From assembly GCF_000224145.3 (NCBI RefSeq), contig NW_004190407.2, positions 1-64,000 of the forward strand: a stretch of DNA of 64,000 nucleotides. The letters run 5' to 3'. The notes under the pieces are model-generated. The model did not search any database. It saw only the letters and a list, made by a program, of their open reading frames with translations, and was not told the origin of the DNA. Origin of the DNA: Ciona intestinalis (Eukaryota > Chordata > Ascidiacea > Phlebobranchia > Cionidae). This document shows positions 61,701 through 64,000 of the stretch, in pieces. A program made the translations under genes and the position numbers. Each line of letters begins with the position of its first letter. Position 1 is the first letter of the stretch.

Positions 61701-62455
61701 ACTCTTAAGGTGGCTGTACACAGTATCCGGCATGCGAATTCGCTTGCGAAGTCATATGCAAACCCAGTTCCGCATGCGGCAGTGAAATCCGGACAAAACA
61801 GACAAAACGGACGAATTCTGGATACTGTGTACAGCTACCTTTAATATAGGGCGTGCAACACTCATGTAAAAAAATGGTTTATGAAAACAATTTTTTTAGA
61901 ACAGACAAAAAAGCTATAATTCAGACAGACGTTTCAAACTCTTAATGACAGAAGTGTATAGTGCCTATATACAGACTCAAAAAGCCTTCAATTTTCCATA
62001 AACGTATAATCAAAATTCAGCCCACAGCCTAATTAGGCTGGCATTGGAAATTAGTCATAATTTTAAAGTGCTTGACTCATGCTTTAAAAATGAAAATAAA
62101 TTAGCAGAGTGTACACAAAATTGTATTTATACATAGTAGGGTGGGGGAAATTGGGACAACTTTTCATTCTATTTTCTCGTCCCATTTGGTAGTAAACAAA
62201 GAATGTTAAAGAATTATAAAACCGTATCCTCACGACTCCCATAGACCGTTGGTAATTGTTTAAAACACAATCAGTATATTTGGATATTATGTGCTAAAGG
62301 TGTCCTGTCTTCCCCCATCCTACTATATTACCCTAACACAACGCAACTACAAAACCAAACACCATGCAAACTTTATATGTAAGTTACCTGGAAAATTTGC
62401 TTCAAAGAAAACAGTGCTCTTCTTAATTCACGACCCTTCGAATTGTATAATTTCT
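31647..62455 (-). CDS. FHOD: FHOD-family formin, 24 exons seen, 5' end outside the window and part of FH2 missing
   Basis: FHOD formins nucleate, elongate and bundle unbranched actin and help build stress fibres and sarcomeres. The exons seen total 3392 nt (about 1130 codons) in one closing frame. Order: armadillo/DID-type FH3 region ([20 protein letters not shown] to VEQFKIYE), a linker with basic and charged coiled-coil segments, a long Glu/Gln-rich exon, a short FH1 with proline runs, FH2 ([56 protein letters not shown]), and a C-terminal DAD ([19 protein letters not shown]). Release of the DID-DAD contact by phosphorylation of the DAD region is known for FHOD1 and FHOD3. About 95 FH2 residues expected between 39505 and 37231 are absent; a 125-N gap lies there. 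The N-terminal GTPase-binding region, about 110 residues, must lie beyond 62455. Vertebrates have FHOD1 and FHOD3; a tunicate should have one. Confidence 0.95.
31963..32130 (-). CDS. FHOD: FHOD exon w: pre-DAD
   Basis: 168 nt: [20 protein letters not shown], then [18 protein letters not shown]. It holds the Ser/Thr-rich regulatory stretch beside the DAD. Donor GTAAGT. Confidence 0.96.
32261..32456 (-). mobile_element. MITE-A, full length
   Basis: Ends about 25 bp from the donor of FHOD exon v. Confidence 0.87.
32480..32591 (-). CDS. FHOD: FHOD exon v
   Basis: 112 nt: [20 protein letters not shown], then [20 protein letters not shown] aligns with GKFSGSS of FHOD3. Confidence 0.88.
32640..32965 (-). 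mobile_element. SINE, diverged
   Basis: Tail, body and a head with GAACCCAGAATCCTTAGG are all recognisable. Confidence 0.68.
33184..33240 (-). CDS. FHOD: FHOD exon u
   Basis: 19 codons, [19 protein letters not shown], phase 0 on both sides. An acidic insert without an equivalent that I recall in vertebrates; could be alternatively spliced, since removal keeps the frame. Confidence 0.75.
33285..33475 (-). mobile_element. dispersed element B, tail lost
   Basis: Core and far part through ACACCTAGCAGACAAAGAGC and TTATGTTTAATTATTATC. Confidence 0.6.
33510..33730 (-). mobile_element. SINE, head lost
   Basis: Ends at AGCAGCGACAAGCC, about 70 bp from FHOD exon t. Confidence 0.7.
33801..33993 (-). 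CDS. FHOD: FHOD exon t: FH2 end
   Basis: 193 nt: [31 protein letters not shown] and [12 protein letters not shown]. Confidence 0.97.
34252..34757 (-). repeat. 71-bp minisatellite array
   Basis: Seven units, ending 2-5 bp from the donor of FHOD exon s. Confidence 0.9.
34762..34952 (-). CDS. FHOD: FHOD exon s: FH2
   Basis: 191 nt: [20 protein letters not shown], then [20 protein letters not shown] and [13 protein letters not shown]. Confidence 0.97.
35272..35433 (-). CDS. FHOD: FHOD exon r: FH2
   Basis: 54 codons: [20 protein letters not shown], then [20 protein letters not shown] and [11 protein letters not shown]. Confidence 0.97.
35516..35605 (-). repeat. 71-bp minisatellite, single decayed unit
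   Basis: One unit plus a stub, joined to a SINE tail. Confidence 0.75.
35608..35975 (-). mobile_element. SINE with duplicated tail
   Basis: Two tail units before one body and head (CCTTGAACCCATTACCTCTG). Confidence 0.75.
35990..36366 (-). repeat. about 120-bp tandem repeat, three units
   Basis: GTGTCTATAAACTGC, GTGGGGTCTAGATGGTAGCA, CACTGAAGACCTCACCCTTA. It shares the GACCTCACCC-TATAGAATA block with the 80-105-bp family. Ends 20 bp from FHOD exon q. Confidence 0.87.
36386..36505 (-). CDS. FHOD: FHOD exon q: FH2
   Basis: 40 codons: [20 protein letters not shown], then [20 protein letters not shown]. Human FHOD3 has IGNFLNGT here, the FH2 signature. Confidence 0.96.
36645..37034 (+). mobile_element. 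two MITE-A copies in direct tandem
   Basis: 36645-36838 and 36841-37034 share rare variants (GGGAGTTGTAAGGATACGG, TTTTAAAATTC), so one arose from the other. They end 15 bp from the FHOD exon p donor. Confidence 0.86.
37049..37231 (-). CDS. FHOD: FHOD exon p: FH2
   Basis: 61 codons: [40 protein letters not shown] and [15 protein letters not shown]. It starts in phase 0, the phase left by exon o, but the protein between is missing. Confidence 0.97.
37308..37638 (+). repeat. 71-bp unit followed by a shorter derived array
   Basis: One normal unit, then about eight units of 30-40 bp keeping only CTCATGCTCACTGTCAA and a CTACAAAAACAC spacer; cut by the gap. Confidence 0.82.
37639..37763. other. 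assembly gap, 125 N
   Basis: Flanked by a decayed tandem array and by a dispersed-repeat end. The missing FH2 exon(s) of FHOD should lie near here. Confidence 0.95.
37764..37890 (-). mobile_element. dispersed element B, cut by gap
   Basis: Begins in the core right after the 125-N gap. Confidence 0.6.
38005..38156 (-). CDS. cysteine-rich TIL/VWF-like exon, out of place
   Basis: Acceptor TTCTTTTCCAACAG and donor GTAAGT bound 152 nt. They encode [20 protein letters not shown], then [20 protein letters not shown] and [10 protein letters not shown] plus TG. The C-x8-CxC spacing and [13 protein letters not shown] match the end of trypsin-inhibitor-like modules next to VWF type D domains (mucins, SCO-spondin, IgGFc-binding proteins). 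Such proteins are secreted; FHOD is cytosolic. The exon length would break the FHOD frame. It sits 240 bp from a 125-N gap, where FH2 sequence is missing. Either a misplaced contig or a fragment of a nested gene. Confidence 0.7.
38200..38764 (+). mobile_element. MITE-A with its left part amplified to four units
   Basis: Units begin at 38201, 38323, 38447 and 38571 (122, 124 and 124 bp). Each of the first three stops after AAACAA and is followed by the same unrelated piece (AGATCACAGATCTAATGAAT…). Only the last continues to a normal right end. Confidence 0.88.
38868..39457 (+). repeat. 71-bp minisatellite array
   Basis: Eight units, ending about 45 bp from the donor of FHOD exon o. Confidence 0.9.
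39505..39768 (-). CDS. FHOD: FHOD exon o: FH1 and first residues of FH2
   Basis: 88 codons. [14 protein letters not shown] leads into four proline runs of 4-7 residues (FH1, the profilin-binding part), then [12 protein letters not shown], the FH2 lasso start. Donor GTAAAA in phase 0. Confidence 0.95.
40000..40160 (-). mobile_element. dispersed element B, tail lost
   Basis: Ends 20 bp from the donor of FHOD exon n. Confidence 0.6.
40179..40792 (-). CDS. FHOD: FHOD exon n: long Glu/Gln-rich exon
   Basis: 614 nt, the longest FHOD exon. Starts with a Gln-rich helix ([20 protein letters not shown]), then Arg-, Pro- and Ser-rich disorder, then a helical stretch ([20 protein letters not shown]) and [13 protein letters not shown]. 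Confidence 0.92.
40859..41052 (+). mobile_element. MITE-A, near full length
   Basis: Right end decayed (CCTACCCCAGAGTA). Confidence 0.82.
41219..41305 (-). CDS. FHOD: FHOD exon m
   Basis: 87 nt encode [20 protein letters not shown] and SSRVLEQR. Donor GTATGT. Confidence 0.85.
41492..41562 (-). CDS. FHOD: FHOD exon l
   Basis: 71 nt encode [20 protein letters not shown] and TNG. RRNYLN recalls the same block in FHOD formins; phases 2/1 to 1/2 fit. Confidence 0.82.
41660..41920 (+). repeat. same 80-105-bp minisatellite, three units
   Basis: In an FHOD intron; the last two units share CATAGGATGCCTTACTG. Confidence 0.88.
42060..42195 (+). repeat. single copy of the 110-bp unit
   Basis: GTGTCGGTCAAATACAACTT and CCAATTCAAGGTTATTG as at 15235. 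Confidence 0.75.
42415..42795 (-). mobile_element. SINE with duplicated tail
   Basis: Tail units at 42421 and 42508, then body and head to GTTAGAGGCACTCATGCC. Confidence 0.75.
43021..43207 (-). mobile_element. MITE-A, full length
   Basis: FHOD intron; left end reads AGTACAGTGGGGTAAG. Confidence 0.84.
43345..43745 (-). mobile_element. SINE with duplicated body
   Basis: The GACCACTGGGTTGGAG part occurs at 43501 and 43622, pointing to internal duplication. Confidence 0.75.
43835..43903 (-). CDS. FHOD: FHOD exon k: charged helix
   Basis: Encodes [20 protein letters not shown] and ER. Acceptor GAGTATAG, donor GTATTC. Confidence 0.82.
44073..44272 (+). mobile_element. MITE-A, full length
   Basis: FHOD intron between exons j and k. 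Confidence 0.87.
44391..44498 (-). CDS. FHOD: FHOD exon j: charged helix
   Basis: 35 codons: a Thr/Ser-rich start, then [19 protein letters not shown], a likely coiled coil. Phases 1 and 2 fit both neighbours. Confidence 0.82.
45033..45098 (-). CDS. FHOD: FHOD exon i: linker
   Basis: 66 nt encode [20 protein letters not shown] and K. Little homology; supported by consensus acceptor TTACAG and exact phase. Confidence 0.8.
45100..46255. other. FHOD intron, low complexity
   Basis: Poly(A)/poly(T)-rich, with GAAATTTTGGTGTTTTTTGG words near 45.2-45.4 kb and long A and T runs at 46.0 and 46.2 kb. No exon seen. Confidence 0.55.
46257..46433 (-). CDS. FHOD: FHOD exon h: linker
   Basis: 177 nt: a basic segment ([20 protein letters not shown]) and a Pro/Asp-rich stretch ending KPWAQK. 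Frame and phases agree with both neighbours. Confidence 0.88.
46719..46783 (-). CDS. FHOD: FHOD exon g
   Basis: Encodes [20 protein letters not shown] and I, ending 2 nt into Lys. LALKHEDG aligns with VALRHEDG of FHOD3. Confidence 0.92.
47097..47584 (-). mobile_element. SINE inserted in MITE-A, body in the gap
   Basis: Tail at left, head CAGGCGCGCTAACCACTATG at right. Confidence 0.78.
47205..47541. other. assembly gap, 337 N, inside a SINE
   Basis: The left flank is the SINE tail and the right flank the tRNA-like head of the same orientation, so the gap hides the SINE body. Confidence 0.95.
47711..47770 (-). CDS. FHOD: FHOD exon f
   Basis: 20 codons, [20 protein letters not shown]; phase 0 on both sides. 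Confidence 0.96.
48076..48254 (-). CDS. FHOD: FHOD exon e: FH3/DID
   Basis: Encodes [40 protein letters not shown] and [19 protein letters not shown]. Confidence 0.97.
48338..48894 (-). repeat. 71-bp minisatellite array with short units
   Basis: Six full units and several 22-bp units (CTCGACAGTGAGCATGAGGT). Ends 12 bp from the donor of FHOD exon d. Confidence 0.9.
48908..49019 (-). CDS. FHOD: FHOD exon d: FH3/DID
   Basis: Encodes [20 protein letters not shown], then [17 protein letters not shown]. Confidence 0.97.
49138..49375 (-). mobile_element. SINE, partial
   Basis: Runs straight into a copy of the AAGAGACG-tail element at 49375. Confidence 0.7.
49375..49625 (-). mobile_element. dispersed element B, full
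   Basis: Tail side ATAATAATAACAATAACTTT, core, and far part all present. Confidence 0.62.
49673..49767 (-). CDS. FHOD: FHOD exon c: FH3/DID
   Basis: Encodes [20 protein letters not shown], then [12 protein letters not shown]. Donor GTAAGT. Confidence 0.97.
49795..50115 (-). mobile_element. three SINE tails in tandem
   Basis: Units near 49797, 49890 and 49990 (about 95-100 bp). Tail-only tandem growth is a recurrent state in this window. Confidence 0.72.
50210..50455 (+). mobile_element. two SINE tail fragments
   Basis: 50210-50320 and 50355-50455, same orientation, opposite to the three tails just before. Confidence 0.7.
50525..50630 (-). CDS. FHOD: FHOD exon b: FH3/DID
   Basis: Encodes [20 protein letters not shown], then [15 protein letters not shown]. 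Confidence 0.97.
50668..51135 (+). mobile_element. SINE, full length around a gap
   Basis: Head GTAGCAGTTGGTTAGCACG, box-B-like CGGTTCAAGGCTC; tail after the gap. Confidence 0.75.
50886..51010. other. assembly gap, 125 N, with identical flanks
   Basis: About 35-40 bp of SINE sequence just left of the gap recur exactly just right of it, so the contig ends may overlap rather than be separated. Confidence 0.95.
51299..51316. promoter_or_regulatory. 18-bp perfect palindrome with CRE core
   Basis: CTCTGTGACGTCACAGAG in a GC-rich stretch (CGCGCGTT to AGCGGCGGCCGC). A near copy, CTCTGTGACGTCACAGA, is at 54565. The only part of the large FHOD intron that looks like promoter or enhancer DNA. Confidence 0.4.
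51437..51838 (+). repeat. 162-bp tandem array, 2.5 units
   Basis: Units begin at 51437, 51599 and 51761 (AAGTAAGTTTAGAATGCATA). Units 2 and 3 are almost identical. Confidence 0.88.
51845..51990 (+). mobile_element. old relative of MITE-A
   Basis: TAGATACCGTTAGCACATAA and a decayed body recall the family, but the ends differ. A similar sequence occurs at 58438-58615. Confidence 0.45.
52006..52200 (+). mobile_element. MITE-A, full length
   Basis: In the 12-kb FHOD intron; right end decayed. Confidence 0.84.
52412..52690 (+). repeat. 71-bp minisatellite array
   Basis: Four units in the 12-kb FHOD intron. Confidence 0.9.
52691..53065. other. FHOD intron, unexplained GC-richer stretch
   Basis: Unique-looking sequence (ACGCGTGGTAATGTTTCTAA and following). 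A 64-residue open frame on the minus strand has no recognisable domain. Confidence 0.45.
53066..53360. mobile_element. MITE-A inserted into another MITE-A
   Basis: Inner forward copy 53137-53329, flanked by TA at 53135-53136 and 53330-53331. It interrupts an outer reverse copy between GGATATTTGGATAT and TGTGCTAAAGG, which are joined by a single TA in uninterrupted copies. Confidence 0.9.
53640..53838 (-). mobile_element. MITE-A, near full length
   Basis: Left end AGAAGGGCGGGGGAAG. Confidence 0.82.
54043..54232 (+). mobile_element. MITE-A, near full length
   Basis: Left end TAGTAGATTGGGTTAA; right end decayed. Lies within a short GGTCTTCAGTG-type repeat. Confidence 0.8.
54268..54472 (-). mobile_element. 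MITE-A, near full length
   Basis: Small insertion (GGTGATCT) just inside the right end. Confidence 0.82.
55020..55216 (+). mobile_element. MITE-A, full length
   Basis: Splits copies of an AACGCTGGGTGTAGA motif at 54949 and 55231. Confidence 0.84.
55345..55940 (+). repeat. about 137-bp tandem array, 4.5 units
   Basis: CGAAGAGATTTTTTGTTTAA, AACACCATTTAAACGCGGAC, GTGGTATTTTAACTAAAAAA. Interspersed with (TA)n. Confidence 0.88.
56185..56335 (-). mobile_element. MITE-A, left end lost
   Basis: Begins at TTTGGTAGTAAAC. Confidence 0.75.
56435..56640 (+). mobile_element. SINE, head lost
   Basis: From CCGACCCAGTGGTCACTAAT to AAGCAAGTTACATTTA. Confidence 0.72.
56641..57137. other. FHOD intron, unique sequence
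   Basis: No repeat family matched. Contains GGCGGCCACGTGACC (E-box CACGTG) near 56758. Confidence 0.45.
57138..57330 (+). mobile_element. MITE-A, full length
   Basis: Right end CCGCCCACCCTACTA. Confidence 0.85.
57560..57690 (-). repeat. 125-bp repeat, single unit
   Basis: Reverse copy in the 12-kb FHOD intron. Confidence 0.85.
57958..58154 (-). mobile_element. MITE-A, full length
   Basis: FHOD 12-kb intron. Confidence 0.86.
58233..58690. mobile_element. cluster of three MITE-A pieces
   Basis: Reverse copy 58233-58437, decayed forward copy 58438-58615, and a GGTAGTAAACAAAG fragment to 58690. Confidence 0.72.
58887..59080 (+). mobile_element. MITE-A, right end lost
   Basis: Ends at CCCATTTACCCCC. 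Confidence 0.82.
59325..59452 (+). mobile_element. SINE tail
   Basis: CACCCACAAAG to AGTTACATTCATTCATT. Confidence 0.7.
59590..59715 (-). mobile_element. SINE tail, duplicated block copy 1
   Basis: GCGCGAAAACGACTGTCGTT variant shared with 60599. Confidence 0.7.
59960..60162 (-). mobile_element. MITE-A in duplicated block, copy 1
   Basis: Lacks the second half of the left end; otherwise complete. Confidence 0.82.
60185..60365 (+). mobile_element. dispersed element B, (CATT)n-tailed, copy 1 of duplicated block
   Basis: Starts GTAGGGTGTAACAGTCA and ends in eight CATT units. Confidence 0.62.
60385..60512 (+). mobile_element. SINE tail, duplicated block copy 1
   Basis: GAACGTGCGTTTTATTATAA variant shared with 61375. 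Confidence 0.7.
60549..60598. other. assembly gap, 50 N, between duplicated blocks
   Basis: Lies exactly between the 0.95-kb copies 59597-60548 and 60599-61528. Confidence 0.95.
60599..60730 (-). mobile_element. SINE tail, duplicated block copy 2
   Basis: Has a small internal duplication of CCATGTATGTTACTTT. Confidence 0.7.
60983..61183 (-). mobile_element. MITE-A in duplicated block, copy 2
   Basis: Same insertion point as the copy at 59960, with TATAGTAGGG kept here and AAAGTAGGG there. Confidence 0.82.
61195..61352 (+). mobile_element. dispersed element B, (CATT)n-tailed, copy 2 of duplicated block
   Basis: As at 60185, but lacks about 15 bp before the tail and has only three to four CATT units. 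Confidence 0.62.
61375..61500 (+). mobile_element. SINE tail, duplicated block copy 2
   Basis: Counterpart of 60385-60512. Confidence 0.7.
61705..61844. mobile_element. short MITE with TTAA flanks
   Basis: Inverted ends GGTGGCTGTACACAGTATCC and GGATACTGTGTACAGCTACC enclose a body with GAATTC near each end. TTAA lies immediately outside both ends, the target site of piggyBac-type elements. About 140 bp, non-coding. Confidence 0.8.
62135..62327 (-). mobile_element. MITE-A, full length
   Basis: About 60 bp from the donor of FHOD exon a. Confidence 0.86.
62388..62455 (-). CDS. FHOD: FHOD exon a (first in window)
   Basis: Encodes [20 protein letters not shown] and IFQ, nearly identical to human FHOD3. 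Donor GTAACT, entry phase 2 nt. The next exon is almost 12 kb away. Confidence 0.92.
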
Positions 62456-62499
62456 CTAAAAAAATAAAAATAAATATATAATATATATAAGTATATCAT

Positions 62500-62632
62500 A
62501 TATAGCCTTTATGTTTAATTTGATTATCAAGAGAGTTTAGAAATGCTGGAAGCTCTTCGAGTGGGTAGGGTCAGCGAATAGCGAGCACGCTTATTCTCTT
62601 CCAATCAAATGTAAATGTATTTAAATAAAATG
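62500..62632 (+). mobile_element. dispersed element B fragment
   Basis: TTATGTTTAATTTGATTATC to GCGAGCACGCTTATTCTC and AAATGTAAATGT. Confidence 0.5.
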
Positions 62633-62663
62633 ACAGGTGTTCTATCTTCCCCCACCCTACTAT

Positions 62664-63224
62664 ATAATATAACTAACTAAATTACTAATATTTAATTCTA
62701 TTGTTTTTAAAACGAACTGAACACAAACCAAACACTTTGTGATGTTATAATATTTAGCAGAATTGCAGCGACAGTATGTAATGACATCAAAACGGAAAGA
62801 CGCAGAGCAATTAAAAGTCAACAACCAATAACAGGAAACAATCTAGAACTTTATGCGCCTGTCGAGCTAAATTAGGGAAATTCTCACGCGGTACAGCCAT
62901 GGGAGTTTCATGGTATTTCAGACCACAAAAGTAAATCCACAGTTTTATGACTTAATTTGGAAATTTAAATTTGTATCTGAGCGATTTTAAAATGCAGGTG
63001 CATTTATATTTGTTAAACATAGAAAACCTCATTGATTAATGTGGTGAATGGACACATACCAGCAGAGTAAAAGCTGGGGTGATATTGTTAAAATACAGTT
63101 ACACTCATAGTTGTCAGACATAGGGAACCTCATTGATTAATGTGGTGAACGCAATATACTTTGGCTCTGCTTGTTTGTATAGACACCTAACAGCGGGGTA
63201 AAATTTGGGGTGACATTGTTAAAA
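62664..63224. other. unique sequence upstream of FHOD exon a
   Basis: Contains a direct repeat of ACCTCATTGATTAATGTGGTGAA (at about 63028 and 63130). No FHOD N-terminal exon recognised. Confidence 0.45.
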
Positions 63225-63358
63225 AAATTGAAAAGACAAGATATAGCGATAAAACAACAGTTGTTATAACACGCTTACAGTTAAAAACATATTTACATTT
63301 ATTTGGAAGAAAACAAGCGTGGTCGCTACACCTAGCAGACAAAGAGCCATTTATGTTA
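63225..63358 (-). mobile_element. dispersed element B fragment
   Basis: AAAAGACAAGATATAGCGAT through ACACCTAGCAGAC. Confidence 0.58.
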
Positions 63359-63682
63359 AAGTGACATTGTTAAAATTGTTAAAAAAAGCCGGGGTAACAT
63401 TTTAAAAATACAGTTACATTCACAATTGTTTAAATTAACCTAAAAATATCATTAAAAACTGTCAAGTATATTTATTCTAAATCTGTATATTAAAACGGAA
63501 AGTATATTCTGAAGTGTGGGCTTAGTAACTGTTATTGTTTTTAAGCCCCTTTGTTTAAGCCAGCTTTGAAGTAAAACAATACAGGTATAAGAAAAGGCCT
63601 CCAATTTTAGAAGTAGGGAATACAAAAAGAGCTGCTGAGGTCCAAATGCTTGAAATAACATAGTCCATTCATTCATAAGGAA

Positions 63683-63919
63683 TGAATGTAACTTACTTTA
63701 TCCTCGTCTGGCTGGAAAACGATGGTCCTTAAACACTGGTGTTGTGTTTCATACACCTCGTGCCAGCTTATGAGTTATCAAGTATGTTACTTTGTGGGTG
63801 ACTATTTTTTGGGAATTTTTTTAGGTGAGGCTGAAGATTTAGACAACCTATTAGTAACCACTGGGTTGGAGCAATTGCTGTTAAGTGTTTTGCTCAAGGA
63901 CACATATGCCCACAATGGT
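63683..63919 (-). mobile_element. SINE, cut by gap
   Basis: Tail and body present; the head would start in the gap. Confidence 0.72.
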
Positions 63920-63969
63920 NNNNNNNNNNNNNNNNNNNNNNNNNNNNNNNNNNNNNNNNNNNNNNNNNN
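63920..63969. other. assembly gap, 50 N, before duplicated sequence
   Basis: The 31 bases after the gap repeat 62688-62718 with one difference. Confidence 0.95.
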
Positions 63970-64000
63970 ATATTTAATTCTATTGTTTTTAAAATGAACT

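Noticed and set aside
63452-63676. 74-residue minus-strand open frame
   Set aside because: No recognised domain, no clear splice sites, low-complexity surroundings; not the missing FHOD N terminus.

Overview
The window is intron-rich, AT-rich animal DNA. It most likely comes from a tunicate of the genus Ciona. That assignment is an inference from chordate-type gene families, many small introns, and a very dense load of one roughly 195-bp MITE plus a tRNA-derived SINE. No homology search was run. Gene calls rest on recalled family sequences and on splice phases that close exactly.

Gene layout. Four genes lie head-to-tail on the minus strand: FHOD-type formin (62.4 to 31.6 kb, 5' end beyond the window), DNPEP aspartyl aminopeptidase (one exon, 30.2 to 28.9 kb), a PLEKHA8/FAPP2-like PH+GLTP lipid-transfer protein (27.6 to 20.6 kb), and a voltage-gated calcium channel beta subunit, CACNB (17.1 to 3.7 kb). 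On the plus strand, the 3' end of an unidentified single-pass membrane protein with a tyrosine-rich tail ends at 2291, tail-to-tail with CACNB. The four minus-strand genes share no obvious pathway. Intergenic distances of about 1.3 to 3.5 kb do not suggest a Ciona-style operon.

Repeats. Nearly all introns and spacers are filled with: (i) a TA-flanked MITE, more than 40 full or partial copies; (ii) a tRNA-headed SINE and its tail fragments; (iii) a third dispersed element ending in an AAGAGACGAATAAA-like tail; (iv) a 71-bp minisatellite with internal palindromes, 13 arrays in both orientations; (v) further tandem arrays of about 31, 76, 80-105, 119, 125, 137 and 162 bp, several shared between introns of different genes.

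Most notable points. The N-terminal part of the formin FH2 domain is missing next to a 125-N gap, and a well-spliced cysteine-rich (TIL/VWF-like) exon of another protein sits in its place. A GLTP-domain exon is present twice in identical form. Three tandem duplications are each separated by exactly 50 Ns, which suggests unmerged haplotypes. A self-nested MITE proves the TA target site. CACNB has two candidate short alternative first exons and a 34-nt mini-exon followed by a 52-nt intron with a TACTAAC branch site. I see no phage, CRISPR, rRNA or functional tRNA gene. Nothing here amounts to a new biological system; the main surprises concern assembly integrity and repeat biology.
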